This document shows, in pieces, positions 17,404-25,663 of a stretch of DNA of 64,000 bases (positions are counted from its first letter, which is position 1; the number at the start of each line of letters is the position of its first letter). Source of the DNA: an uncultured Lachnospiraceae bacterium. GTDB lineage: Bacteria; Bacillota; Clostridia; Lachnospirales; Lachnospiraceae. The notes under the pieces were generated by a model. It was given only the letters and a program-made list of their open reading frames with translations. It did no database searches and was not told where the DNA came from. A program made the position numbers and the translations under genes. Location of the stretch: positions 1 through 64,000 of the forward strand of contig CACZBF010000001.1 in assembly GCA_902779355.1 (NCBI GenBank), in the 5' to 3' direction.

Positions 17404-17422
17404 TCTATTGCGATGTTAAGAT
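17394..17422 (+). promoter_or_regulatory. Promoter of the membrane protein-XRE regulator pair
   Basis: Perfect -35 TTGACA (17394-17399), 17-base spacer, -10 TAAGAT (17417-17422). A leader of about 100 bases follows with a GGAG..TTCGGC/GCCGAA..CTCC hairpin. Confidence 0.85.
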
Positions 17423-17530
17423 CCTTTCAGAAGCTTCTAAGGAGCGTTCGGCACCCCGCCGAAAACTCCGGTCACAAAAAAAGAAACAGTCAAAAGAAAA
17501 CAATGGTTATGAGAAAGGAAGGTAATCCTC

Positions 17531-18064
17531 ATGTTTGAATGGAAATCAGTTGGTCTTGCAGTCGGTATCATGGTCGGCATCATCCTCGCCATCATTATCG
17601 TCAAAGCATTTAATAAGGACGGCAAATTCAAAACCAAATACGACGAAATGCAGTTAAAGATCCGCGGCAGAGCATATATGTTTGCTTTCTGGACCATCGT
17701 CATCTATGAAGCGCTGATGTGTGTACTGACCGCTTCAGAAACAATGGTCCTCCCGGTCACCAATTTCGTCCTGCACTTTACGGCCGTGATCGCCGGTGTT
17801 CTGGTGCAGGTCACCTACTGCATCTGGAAAGGCGCCTACATCGGTCTCAATACCCATGCCGGAAGATTCTCCGTGTTCTGCATCTTGATCGCCCTGTTAA
17901 ACATGGCCATCGGCATCATCGCGGTGACACAGGGGGAGATGTTTGTAGACGGCAAGCTGCAGGATCCCTTCATCAATCTTCTGATCACCGGTTTGTTCAT
18001 CGTCATCGGCGTTGAACTCCTGATCAAGCAGTTCACAGACCGCGCCGCAGCGGAAAAGGAGTGA
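17531..18064 (+). CDS. Uncharacterised four- or five-helix membrane protein
   Basis: A 177-residue membrane protein that I cannot place in a named family. Hydrophobic segments are at about residues 7-25, 48-68, 76-97, 112-132 and 145-165. A polar stretch DGKFKTKYDEMQLKIRGRAY follows the first segment and an acidic/basic tail ends the protein. The start ATG has GGAAGG just before it. It is on the plus strand, against most neighbours, and its stop overlaps the ribosome site of an XRE regulator six bases downstream. Pairs of a small membrane protein and an XRE repressor are common in Firmicutes and are usually self-regulated; the function of this one is unknown. Confidence 0.8.
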   Translation: MFEWKSVGLAVGIMVGIILAIIIVKAFNKDGKFKTKYDEMQLKIRGRAYMFAFWTIVIYEALMCVLTASETMVLPVTNFVLHFTAVIAGVLVQVTYCIWKGAYIGLNTHAGRFSVFCILIALLNMAIGIIAVTQGEMFVDGKLQDPFINLLITGLFIVIGVELLIKQFTDRAAAEKE

Positions 18065-18069
18065 TCTCT

Positions 18070-18261
18070 ATGAAAAACCTCAAGTTGAAATCCGCCCGCG
18101 CAGCCATGGATCTGTCCCAGGATGATCTGGCAAAGGCGGCCGGCGTCTCCCGCCAGACCATCAGCGCCATCGAAAAAGGGGACTACAACCCCACCATCAA
18201 TCTGTGTATCAGCATTTGCAAGATTCTGGGGAAAACACTGGACGACTTATTCTGGGAATGA
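18070..18261 (+). CDS. XRE-family helix-turn-helix regulator
   Basis: A 63-residue single-domain DNA-binding protein of the Cro/C1 (YgzD-like) type. The helix-turn-helix reads LSQDDLAKAAGVSRQTISAIE, followed by GDYNPTINLCISICKILG and a short tail ending DDLFWE. The ATG at 18070 is chosen over the in-frame GTG at 18061 because AAGGAG lies eight bases before it. Likely represses the promoter at 17394-17422 through the dyad there. Confidence 0.9.
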   Translation: MKNLKLKSARAAMDLSQDDLAKAAGVSRQTISAIEKGDYNPTINLCISICKILGKTLDDLFWE

Positions 18262-18355
18262 GTTTATGCCTGTACCACTCCCCGCAAGCAGATCATTTCC
18301 CGACCTCGATGTGGATGCAGGCAGGGTTCCCCGCTTTGGTACTCCGGGTAATCCT

Positions 18356-19255
18356 CTATACCTCTACATTCGTCGGCACACATGCGCGCAGTTCGATCTT
18401 CGGGATCGTGCAGAAAATTTCCACCAGCTCCGCATCCAGCTGGCTGCCGGCTACTTCCTTCATGATCTCGATCGCCTCCTCGTGCGCTCTGGGAGGCTTA
18501 TAGGACCTTCTCATGGTGATGGCCGAATAGGTGTCGGCCACCGCGATGATCTTGGCGGAATAAGGGATCTGATCTCCGGGGAGGGCATAATAGCCGTCTC
18601 CGGTGATGGTTTCGTGATGGTATTCAATCCAGGGGAGGATTTCCTTAAAAGAAGCAAGGGGCCGCAGAATATCTACGCCCAGCCGCGGGTGATTGCGCAT
18701 GATCTCCCATTCCTCATCGGTGAGCTTGGCGGGCTTGTTGAGGATCTCCTCCGGAATGCCGAGTTTTCCCACATCATGCATCAGAGAAGCAAATTCCAGA
18801 CTGATCCGGTTGATCCCCTCTTTCTTTGACGCCGGCAGGTAATCAAAGAGCAGCATGGTAACGTTTCGCACATATCTGCTGTGTCCCTTCAGGTTCGGGT
18901 CCCTTGCATCCACCACACTGATGAGGGTCTCCGCAATACTCAGACAGTTCTCCTTCACCGTATGTACCAGCCGGAAAATAAGGGTTACGATGATCATGAC
19001 AAAGATGCTTCCGCCGAACAGGATCCCGGCCATCATCATATCCGGTTTTCCGAATAAGGCAACAAAAACATAGCCGATCAGAAAGAAGATCAGAAGCAAA
19101 AGTGCAAGATATTCCCAAACCTTGTCCTGATGCACACCGGAAGAAAGAACGTCCTTCGTGCTTTTTAAGAAACGCGCGTATCTTACGATGTTTGTGACCA
19201 TAATGACAGCGCCTGAAAGGATCATGATGTATATCACAATCTGCAGTGGATCCAT
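18356..19255 (-). CDS. Membrane-anchored HD-GYP domain protein
   Basis: A 299-residue protein predicted to hydrolyse cyclic di-GMP or a related nucleotide. Three hydrophobic segments (about 4-24, 48-68, 72-95) anchor it. The cytoplasmic HD-GYP domain (about 105-290) has GHSRYVR, the metal-binding HDVGKLGIPEEIL motif near residue 158, the HPRLGVDIL motif near 188, and HHETITGDGYY near 212, where the family motif GYP reads GYY. Metal ligands look intact, so activity is plausible. A diguanylate cyclase is encoded elsewhere in the window (48387-49847). Confidence 0.88.
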   Translation of the reverse strand: MDPLQIVIYIMILSGAVIMVTNIVRYARFLKSTKDVLSSGVHQDKVWEYLALLLLIFFLIGYVFVALFGKPDMMMAGILFGGSIFVMIIVTLIFRLVHTVKENCLSIAETLISVVDARDPNLKGHSRYVRNVTMLLFDYLPASKKEGINRISLEFASLMHDVGKLGIPEEILNKPAKLTDEEWEIMRNHPRLGVDILRPLASFKEILPWIEYHHETITGDGYYALPGDQIPYSAKIIAVADTYSAITMRRSYKPPRAHEEAIEIMKEVAGSQLDAELVEIFCTIPKIELRACVPTNVEV

Positions 19256-19347
19256 AGCCCTTATGCTTCCGCAAAACGAACAGGGGAAGCTCCTCCTTTT
19301 TCATTGCCGGCTTATCCGAACAATCTCCGGCACCTCTTTCCGCCCTC

Positions 19348-19376
19348 ATCATACCATATTTGTGACTCGCCTCCAA
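19348..19376 (-). promoter_or_regulatory. Promoter of the HD-GYP gene
   Basis: On the minus strand TTGGAG (19376-19371), 17 bases, TATGAT (19353-19348), with a TATGG extension before the -10 box. Confidence 0.65.
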
Positions 19377-19388
19377 CCAATGGAGTCT

Positions 19389-19611
19389 CTAAATGATATC
19401 CGCCGCTTTGCATCCGGCTGCCGCGATCAGATCCTCAGGTGAAAGCTCGATCTGGAATCCCACCTTACCGGCACTGACAAAGATCCGTTCAAAGGATATG
19501 GCTGTCTCATGGATGAATGTTGGAAACTGCTTCTTCATTCCGATGGGAGAGCATCCTCCGTGAACATAGCCCGTCAACACGCATGACATTTGTTTTTTCT
19601 TCCTTTTTCAT
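19389..19611 (-). pseudogene. ybaK/ebsC (Cys-tRNA(Pro) deacylase) remnant with internal deletion
   Basis: Two pieces of one gene survive. The first 12 codons from ATG at 19611 read MKKEEKTNVMRV, the usual start of YbaK proteins. From about 19583, in a different frame, the sequence reads TGYVHGGCSPIGMKK and continues to a normal YbaK C terminus (PEDLIAAAGCKAADII). Roughly the middle 80-90 residues are missing relative to the family length of about 155-160, and the reading frame shifts at the junction, near the GTGTTGACGGGC bases around 19571-19582. YbaK normally clears mischarged Cys from tRNA-Pro; the remnant lacks most of the domain and should be inactive. A 66-residue frame from ATG 19589 covers only the C-terminal piece. 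Confidence 0.8.
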
Positions 19612-19653
19612 AGTTTCTCTGCCTTTGAATCCCTGATCTTTAGTGCTGCAATG

Positions 19654-20604
19654 TCAGATCTTTGGCATTTGATGAAGCATGCCTCCCTCTTTTCGACCCT
19701 GCGCATCCTTTCCCTGTATCTGCCAGCCTTCGCATGCACCACAGTTAAAACAGCCGTTGCAGAGGATCTGAAAGGAACACTCCTTACATTTTTCGGCAAA
19801 ATGAGGGACGTAGCGATCCTCCTCCGGGATCGGCCGGCCGTCGCTGTCTTTGAGCGCAAAATGCATCGGCTTCCCCCGGTAGGTCATACCGGACAGAACC
19901 GCCTGGGAGTTTTGCATCTGTTTACTGCGGATCTTATGCAGCCGGCCGTCCTTGATAAAGTTCGTTCCCGTCTCCATAAAGCAAAAGGTGATATCCCTTG
20001 ACACACAATCTTCCCGCAGTGTCTTTACCCATTCAAAATCACAGGGCCTTGATCCCCCGTAATTCTCTCCGCCGCAGGTAACCTGTTCGATCTGTCCGCT
20101 GTCCAGATAGTCCCCGATATGAAGGGGGCCGAGCAGCGGCGCGCAATGCAGCCCCTTATGCTGAAACGGCAGTTCCAGAAGCTGCGGGATCCTCTCGTCT
20201 GCCCTGCTCTGATTTTCGCAGGTCACGTTCAGAAAAATATTGTCCCACCCCGCTCCCCAGTCAGCCGGCAGGCATTTTCTGATCCTCTCGGGTCTCTTTG
20301 TCAGCAACAAAAAAATGACATCACTTCTGATCTGCATCATTTTCCATGCATCCGGACGCCATTCATCTGCTTCTTCCAGGAAAAAATCAGAAGTCATGCA
20401 GACACTGATCATTTCCCCGCTTTGTATTTTATAGTTTCTGTTTTTGTCTTTGGACAGGGGATAGCGGAAAGCGGTCTTCGTTTTGTAAACATCGGCACCG
20501 CTCTTTCCTCTCATCCTGTCCAGATAGTATACGTAACAATGCTGGCAGCCTTCACTGCACTTTACGCAGCCGTGCCAGGGGTTCCAATTGCTGTGCATCG
20601 CCAT
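19654..20604 (-). CDS. DUF5131 (phage Gp37/Gp68-like) family protein
   Basis: A 316-residue protein of the DUF5131 family, related in its N-terminal half to radical SAM-like proteins and often found in phage or accessory regions. It opens with SNWNPWHGCVKCSEGCQHCY, whose CVKCSEGCQHC cysteines suggest metal or Fe-S binding. An LLTKRPERI segment near residue 100 and a GGENYGGSRPCDFEWV segment near 180 are family features. A Cys-rich C terminus (CKECSFQILCNGCFNCGAC, near residue 277) suggests a second metal site. The function is unknown. Start is supported by GGGAGGTGGAACC before ATG. Confidence 0.85.
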   Translation of the reverse strand: MAMHSNWNPWHGCVKCSEGCQHCYVYYLDRMRGKSGADVYKTKTAFRYPLSKDKNRNYKIQSGEMISVCMTSDFFLEEADEWRPDAWKMMQIRSDVIFLLLTKRPERIRKCLPADWGAGWDNIFLNVTCENQSRADERIPQLLELPFQHKGLHCAPLLGPLHIGDYLDSGQIEQVTCGGENYGGSRPCDFEWVKTLREDCVSRDITFCFMETGTNFIKDGRLHKIRSKQMQNSQAVLSGMTYRGKPMHFALKDSDGRPIPEEDRYVPHFAEKCKECSFQILCNGCFNCGACEGWQIQGKDAQGRKEGGMLHQMPKI

Positions 20605-20642
20605 GGTTCCACCTCCCTTTCCCTTTCAGGCATCTTTTACCG

Positions 20643-20671
20643 ATTGTACCATACCGGAGAAATGGAAGCCA
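20643..20671 (-). promoter_or_regulatory. Promoter of the DUF5131 gene
   Basis: On the minus strand a good -10 TACAAT (20648-20643) preceded by TG one base upstream (extended -10), 17-base spacer and a weak -35 TGGCTT (20671-20666). It separates DUF5131 from the MATE gene. Confidence 0.55.
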
Positions 20672-20684
20672 TTGGATTTTTCGT

Positions 20685-22049
20685 CTACACAGGAGATGCT
20701 TTTTTCCGGGAGAGTCTTATGGTTTCACGTTTCCTCACCACAAGATACAAAACGAAAGCGAGCACACCGGCCGCGCCCCAGGCAAAGGCGTCGCCGCCTG
20801 CTGCCAACGCATAACTGTGCAGCTGTCTCGAGAGCACAGCCGCGAAGAGCCTGGCCCCCAGTTCCATGAACCCGAGGGCCAGCGTTGTTTTTCCGTAACC
20901 ACAGCCCTGCATCGTATTCCGGTAGATAAAGATCATGGAAAGCGGGATGTAGAAAAAAACGCTCTCATAGCAATAGATCCGCGCATAAGGCATGTAAGCG
21001 GTCAAATCCACTCCCGCGTCAAAAAAGAGCCGGATCACATAAGGCAGCAGCACCACGGAAAGCACTCCCGCCGCCACGGAATAGATTGTCGCGATCAACA
21101 TGGCCGCTTTCGTTCCCTGATGGACACGGTTCATGTCTCCGTAGCCGTAATTTTGCCCCACGTAGGCCGCCATTGTCTGGCCGAATGCCGGCATGGCCGA
21201 GGTCATCAGACCGATCACCTTGCTCGCTGCAGTGAAACCGCCCACAGCGATGGAACCGTAGATATTGATCGCCGCCTGCATCACCATCGTGCCGCTGGCC
21301 GTGATCCCGAACTGCAGCGCCATGGGGATACCGATATTCAGTTGTTGGGCAGTATAGCCTTTTCGCAGCCGGAAATCTCCTTTTTGCGGGCGGAGCGACG
21401 GCACGCGACGCATGATATAAAGGAAGCACAACACTGCCGATGTCCCCTGGGACACATTCGTGGCAAGGGCCGCTCCCATCGTGCCCAGTTTTAAGACGAT
21501 GATAAAGAAAAGATCCAGCACGACATTCAGGATCGTGGACAGCACCAGAAAATACAGCGGATGACGGCTGTCTCCGATCGCGCGCAGGGATGCCGCAAAA
21601 AAGTTGTAAAACACGATGGTCCCACATCCGGCGCAGATCGTGAAGATATACGCATAGGCGTCATCATAGATATCCGCCGGCGTGCTCATCACATGCAGGA
21701 TCGGATGCATCAAAAGAAGCGAGATCGCTGTCAATACCCCGATGCTGATCAGAGAAAGCAGGATCCCGTTTGCAAATGATCGCCGCGTCGCCTCGGCGTC
21801 TCCTGCTCCGAAGCGCTGGCTTGTCAGCACCGCAAATCCTGTGGCAAGCCCGATGGCAAGGCCGAGGATCATGAAAACGATCGTCCCCGTGGAGCCTACG
21901 GCCGCCAGCGCATTCGGTCCGACGAAACGGCCGACGATCACGGTGTCCACCATGTTGTAGAGTTCCTGAAAAAGGTACCCGAAAAAGATCGGCACCATAA
22001 ATTTAAAGATCAGTGTCAGCGGTTTCCCGCTCGTCATTTTCAAGCCCAT
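20685..22049 (-). CDS. MATE family multidrug/Na+ antiporter
   Basis: A 454-residue transporter of the MATE type (NorM/DinF superfamily) with about twelve membrane helices. The N-terminal FMVPIFFGYLFQELYNMVDT and VGRFVGPNALAAVG segments are characteristic, as is the repeated pattern in the second half (ASKVIGLMTSAMPAFGQTM). Substrate cannot be predicted. Its start overlaps the end of trmD by ten bases, yet the ribosome site is poor, so it probably relies on coupling to trmD. It is the first gene of the accessory block that displaces rplS from trmD. Confidence 0.92.
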   Translation of the reverse strand: MGLKMTSGKPLTLIFKFMVPIFFGYLFQELYNMVDTVIVGRFVGPNALAAVGSTGTIVFMILGLAIGLATGFAVLTSQRFGAGDAEATRRSFANGILLSLISIGVLTAISLLLMHPILHVMSTPADIYDDAYAYIFTICAGCGTIVFYNFFAASLRAIGDSRHPLYFLVLSTILNVVLDLFFIIVLKLGTMGAALATNVSQGTSAVLCFLYIMRRVPSLRPQKGDFRLRKGYTAQQLNIGIPMALQFGITASGTMVMQAAINIYGSIAVGGFTAASKVIGLMTSAMPAFGQTMAAYVGQNYGYGDMNRVHQGTKAAMLIATIYSVAAGVLSVVLLPYVIRLFFDAGVDLTAYMPYARIYCYESVFFYIPLSMIFIYRNTMQGCGYGKTTLALGFMELGARLFAAVLSRQLHSYALAAGGDAFAWGAAGVLAFVLYLVVRKRETIRLSRKKASPV

Positions 22050-22756
22050 TCTTTTCGCTCTTCTTCCGTCAAAACCGCCTGGTCAAGAAGATCCGGCCGT
22101 CTCTCAGCTGTCCGCAGGATCGACTGCTTTCTCCTCCAGGCATCTACCTTTGCATGATCGCCGGACAACAAGATCTCCGGCACCTTTTTTCCGTTCCATT
22201 CTTCGGGTCTCGAATACTGCGGATATTCCAGCAACCCGCCCTCCAAAGACTCCGTCGTACCGGACTCTTCATTGGTAAGAACCCCCGGCACCATGCGCGA
22301 GATCGCATCGCACACGACCATCGCCGCCAGCTCTCCGCCCGTCAGCACATAGTCTCCGATCGAGACATAATCCGTCACGATCTCTTCCAGTACGCGCTCA
22401 TCCACGCCTTCATAATGACCGCAGAGCAGGATCAGATTTTCCTCTTCTGCCAGCTCCTTTGCCATCGCCTGATGGAACACCGGCGCCTGCGGCGTCAGAT
22501 AGATCGTCCGTGCAGGTGAATTGCATTTCTTTTTCACCGCACACCACGCATCATAGATCGGCTGCGCCTGCATGACCATGCCCGCACCTCCGCCGTACGG
22601 ATAATCATCCACTTTTTTGTGGCGGTCGGTCGTATAGTCACGGATATTCACAGCCTCCACAGAAAGCAGTCCGTTTGCCACTGCTCTGCCGATGATCGAT
22701 GTTGTGAGGCCTTGTTCCACCATTTCCGGAAACAGTGTCAGAATGTAAAACTTCAT
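22040..22756 (-). CDS. trmD: tRNA (guanine-N1)-methyltransferase
   Basis: Methylates G37 of tRNAs reading CNN codons, preventing +1 frameshifting. The 238-residue SPOUT enzyme shows the trefoil-knot SAM site: LLCGHYEGVDERV near residue 110 and SIGDYVLTGGELA near 131. The early DYPYGGGAGMVM segment near 51 is also conserved. It overlaps rimM by four bases, the usual arrangement. Confidence 0.97.
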   Translation of the reverse strand: MKFYILTLFPEMVEQGLTTSIIGRAVANGLLSVEAVNIRDYTTDRHKKVDDYPYGGGAGMVMQAQPIYDAWCAVKKKCNSPARTIYLTPQAPVFHQAMAKELAEEENLILLCGHYEGVDERVLEEIVTDYVSIGDYVLTGGELAAMVVCDAISRMVPGVLTNEESGTTESLEGGLLEYPQYSRPEEWNGKKVPEILLSGDHAKVDAWRRKQSILRTAERRPDLLDQAVLTEEERKEWA

Positions 22757-23286
22757 GAAGTCTCCTTTTCATTCAACTCCGCAAGCCCCGGCAGCAGATG
22801 CACTTCCATCCGCCCCGCCTCGACATCCACCTGCAGGATACAGTCTCGGATCGCCGGGATCAGGATCTTCTTTTTCTTTTCGGTGGTCACCTCATAGACA
22901 TCATTGGCCCCGGTCTGCAGGACATCCGTCAGTTCTCCGAGCGCCTCCCCGTCCTCGGTAAACACCGAAAGGCCGATCAGGTCCGCAATGAAATATTCAT
23001 TCTCCTGCAGCGGCACCGCGTCCTCTCTGGGTACAAAAAGAGCACTCCCGCGATAACGCTCTGCGTCGTCCCGGTTGTCGATCCCTTTCCATTTGAGCAG
23101 CACCATATTTTTAAAAAACCGAGCGGATTCCACCGCAAGGGTTTCCTCCGCTCCGTTTTTCTTCTGTACGATGACCTGTTTCAGCTTTTTGTAGCGGGCC
23201 GGATCATCGGTCATAGGAAACACCTTGACCTCACCACGCACGCCGTGAGCGGCCGATACCGCTCCGATCTGAAAACGATCCGTCAT
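22753..23286 (-). CDS. rimM: 16S rRNA processing protein RimM
   Basis: Assembly factor for the 30S head domain that binds ribosomal protein S19. The 177-residue protein has the N-terminal IGAVSAAHGVRGEVKVFP motif and a C-terminal PRC-barrel region with ILIPAIRDCILQVD near 140. It lies between khpA and trmD as in many Firmicutes. Confidence 0.96.
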   Translation of the reverse strand: MTDRFQIGAVSAAHGVRGEVKVFPMTDDPARYKKLKQVIVQKKNGAEETLAVESARFFKNMVLLKWKGIDNRDDAERYRGSALFVPREDAVPLQENEYFIADLIGLSVFTEDGEALGELTDVLQTGANDVYEVTTEKKKKILIPAIRDCILQVDVEAGRMEVHLLPGLAELNEKETS

Positions 23287-23287
23287 G

Positions 23288-23521
23288 TCAGTCCTCCGCT
23301 ATTTCCACGATGACTTTCTTGTCCTCACGCATGGATGCCGCCTTGACGACTGCGCGGATGGCCTTTGCAATACGCCCTTTTTTTCCGATCACTTTTCCCA
23401 TGTCGGACTTCGCTACAGAAAGCTCAACGATCAGGGCGCGATCGCCCTCTCTCTCCGTAACCACGACTTCATCAGGATGATCTACCAGTGACTTTGCGAT
23501 TACTTCAACTAATTCTTTCAT
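23288..23521 (-). CDS. khpA: KH-domain RNA-binding protein KhpA (YlqC)
   Basis: A 77-residue single-KH protein; KhpA and its partner KhpB bind RNA and affect cell division in streptococci. The GKKG loop in DMGKVIGKKGRIAKAIR near residue 44 is intact. It sits between rpsP and rimM. Confidence 0.96.
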   Translation of the reverse strand: MKELVEVIAKSLVDHPDEVVVTEREGDRALIVELSVAKSDMGKVIGKKGRIAKAIRAVVKAASMREDKKVIVEIAED

Positions 23522-23542
23522 AAACGCCGCCTTTCATCCTTT

Positions 23543-23785
23543 TTACTTCGTGATCCCGGTAGCCTTGAAGATCCTGGCAACCGTAGCTGTCGGCTGTGCG
23601 CCGCTTGCAAGCCACTTCTTAGCAGCCTCTTCATTTACATGATATTCGGACGGATCTCTCGTCGGATCATACGTGCCGATCTCCTCGATGAAGCGACCGT
23701 CTCTCGGAGAATTGGAGTCAGCGACTACGATTCTATAGAAAGGAGCCTTCTTCTGTCCTAATCTGCGCAAACGAATCTTTACCAT
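23543..23785 (-). CDS. rpsP: 30S ribosomal protein S16
   Basis: An 80-residue ribosomal protein with the conserved opening [20 protein letters not shown] and the EEIGTYDP motif. It is 31 bases downstream of ffh; a GGAGG ribosome site precedes the start. Confidence 0.98.
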   Translation of the reverse strand: MVKIRLRRLGQKKAPFYRIVVADSNSPRDGRFIEEIGTYDPTRDPSEYHVNEEAAKKWLASGAQPTATVARIFKATGITK

Positions 23786-23816
23786 GTTTCTTTCACCTCC
23801 TTAACAAATCCTTGTT

Positions 23817-25169
23817 TTATGCAAAAGGAAAATTTAATCTTCCTCTTCTGCCTTTCTTGCCGCCGAGCAGCCCCGGCATCTGTTTCATCATCTTCTTCGC
23901 CTGTTCGAACTGCTTGACAAGGCGGTTGACCTCCGCGATATCAACACCCGCACCGCGTGCGATCCGGTTTTTCCGGCTCGGATTCAAAAGTGCCGGGTTG
24001 CCGCGTTCCGCCGGTGTCATGGAAAAAATGATCGCCTCGATCCGCGCCATCTTTTTCTCATCGACCGCATCCTCGATCTGCTGCATCTGCTTCCCGCCGA
24101 TGCCGGGCATCATGGAAAGAACGCTGGAAAGCCCGCCCATCTTTTTCATCTGGGTCATGGAATCCAGATAGTCATTGAAATCGAAGTCCGCTTTTTTGAA
24201 CTTCTTTTCCATTTCACGGGCTTTTTCTTCATCGATCTCCGCCGCCGCCTTTTCGATCAGCGTCAGGACATCGCCCATGCCAAGGATCCGGCTTGCCATA
24301 CGATCCGGATAAAACTGCTCCAGATCGGACAACTTCTCGCCCATACCGACATAGAGGATCGGTTTCCCGGTAACCGCACGGATGGAAAGCGCCGCACCGC
24401 CTCTCGTATCGCCGTCGAGCTTCGTCAGGATCACGCCGTCGATCCCGATCTTTTCATCAAAGGTGCTCGCCACATTCACCGCGTCCTGGCCTGTCATGGC
24501 ATCCACGACCAGGATCGTCTCAGTCACATCAAGCGCTTCCTTGATGCGCTGCAGCTCTCCCATCATATCTTCATCCACATGCAGACGTCCTGCGGTATCG
24601 AGGATCACGACGTTGCAGTCATTTGCTTTCGCGTGCGTCGCCGCATCTGTAGCGATCTTGACAGGATCTTTGCTCCCTTCTTCAAAGAAGCACGGCACCT
24701 CCATTTTCTCCGCATTGATCCGCAGCTGCTCTACTGCTGCCGGCCGGTAAACATCGCATGCCACGAGGATCGGCCGTCTGCCTTTTTCTTTCAACTTCCC
24801 GGCGATCTTCGCCGCGGTCGTCGTCTTACCTGCACCCTGGAGACCCGCCATCATATAAATCGTGAGCTCGTTGGACGGAAGGAGCTTCAACTCCGTCGTC
24901 TCCGATCCCATGAGGTTGACCATTTCCTCATTGACGATCTTGATGACCATCTGCCCCGGATTCAGACCGTTCATCACGTCCTGTCCGATCGCACGCTCCG
25001 TCACGGTGTTCGTGAACTGCTTCACGACCTTGAAGTTGACGTCCGCTTCCAGGAGCGCCATCTTGACCTCTTTCAGCGCCTCTTTGACGTCCGATTCGGT
25101 CAGGAGTCCCTTGCTCCGGAGGTTTTTAAACACATTCTGCAGTTTATCCGATAAGCTGTCAAAAGCCAT
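23817..25169 (-). CDS. ffh: Signal recognition particle protein Ffh
   Basis: The SRP GTPase that binds signal sequences together with 4.5S RNA and docks to FtsY. The 450-residue protein has the N domain, the G domain with GLQGAGKTTTAAK near residue 108, DTAGR near 192 and TKLDGDTRGG near 248, then the methionine-rich M domain ending in a GRRGRLNFPF tail. The M domain SRP-RNA motif is visible at KNRIARGAGV near 405. The start at 25169 gives the standard MAFDSLSDKLQNVFK N terminus; the longer frame upstream overlaps ylxM. FtsY, its receptor, is encoded nearby. Confidence 0.98.
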   Translation of the reverse strand: MAFDSLSDKLQNVFKNLRSKGLLTESDVKEALKEVKMALLEADVNFKVVKQFTNTVTERAIGQDVMNGLNPGQMVIKIVNEEMVNLMGSETTELKLLPSNELTIYMMAGLQGAGKTTTAAKIAGKLKEKGRRPILVACDVYRPAAVEQLRINAEKMEVPCFFEEGSKDPVKIATDAATHAKANDCNVVILDTAGRLHVDEDMMGELQRIKEALDVTETILVVDAMTGQDAVNVASTFDEKIGIDGVILTKLDGDTRGGAALSIRAVTGKPILYVGMGEKLSDLEQFYPDRMASRILGMGDVLTLIEKAAAEIDEEKAREMEKKFKKADFDFNDYLDSMTQMKKMGGLSSVLSMMPGIGGKQMQQIEDAVDEKKMARIEAIIFSMTPAERGNPALLNPSRKNRIARGAGVDIAEVNRLVKQFEQAKKMMKQMPGLLGGKKGRRGRLNFPFA

Positions 25170-25194
25170 ACTATCTTCCCCATACTCCCGTGCG

Positions 25195-25509
25195 TCAGAA
25201 GCTGTCCATGATCTCCTGTGCCAACGCCTTGATCTGCGGATCATCGGAGGCGTGCACGATCGCTTCCAGCTTTTCCTTTGCCGACTGAAACTTTTCAAAC
25301 AGCTTCAGCTTCTCTTCGTAGGCCAGGAGCTTTTTCTCGCTCCGGCTTACCAGATCAAAGACCCCCTGTCTCGTCAGGTCCTCCCGCTCCGCGATCTCGG
25401 AAAACGAGAGGTCCTCAAACAGATGCTGCTCCAAAAGCCGTTGCTGGCGTTCATTCAGCAGTTCCCCGTAAAAATCATACAGGTAAGTCAGCCGAACCTT
25501 TTCTTCCAT
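25195..25509 (-). CDS. ylxM: YlxM family DNA-binding protein
   Basis: A 104-residue helix-turn-helix protein of UPF0122, almost always located before ffh and thought to be involved in SRP pathway regulation. The core is FYGELLNERQQRLLEQHLF, then DLSFSEIAEREDLTRQGVFD forming a sigma-70 region-4-like helix-turn-helix. The start at 25509 (MEEKVRLTYLYDF) matches family starts; a longer frame reads into the promoter region. Confidence 0.93.
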   Translation of the reverse strand: MEEKVRLTYLYDFYGELLNERQQRLLEQHLFEDLSFSEIAEREDLTRQGVFDLVSRSEKKLLAYEEKLKLFEKFQSAKEKLEAIVHASDDPQIKALAQEIMDSF

Positions 25510-25539
25510 TTCTACATCATTCTCTTTACGCACCCGCTT

Positions 25540-25568
25540 ATCATACTCCCCCCACGCATTGCTGTCAA
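25540..25568 (-). promoter_or_regulatory. Promoter of ylxM-ffh-rpsP-khpA-rimM-trmD
   Basis: On the minus strand a perfect TTGACA (25568-25563), 17 bases and TATGAT (25545-25540), 30 bases before the ylxM start. It diverges from the NYN gene promoter. Confidence 0.85.
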
Positions 25569-25592
25569 GTTTTTTTCTTGGCAGTGCGAATT

Positions 25593-25621
25593 TTGCTTTT
25601 TTCAACGTTTTCCGATATAAT
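25593..25621 (+). promoter_or_regulatory. Promoter of the NYN-domain gene
   Basis: A perfect -10 TATAAT (25616-25621) with a weak -35 TTGCTT (25593-25598) 17 bases upstream; the start codon follows 42 bases later with AAGGAG before it. Confidence 0.7.
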
Positions 25622-25663
25622 ATGTTGGGCAGACGCCAATATTTCAACGCAAGGAGCGAACCC

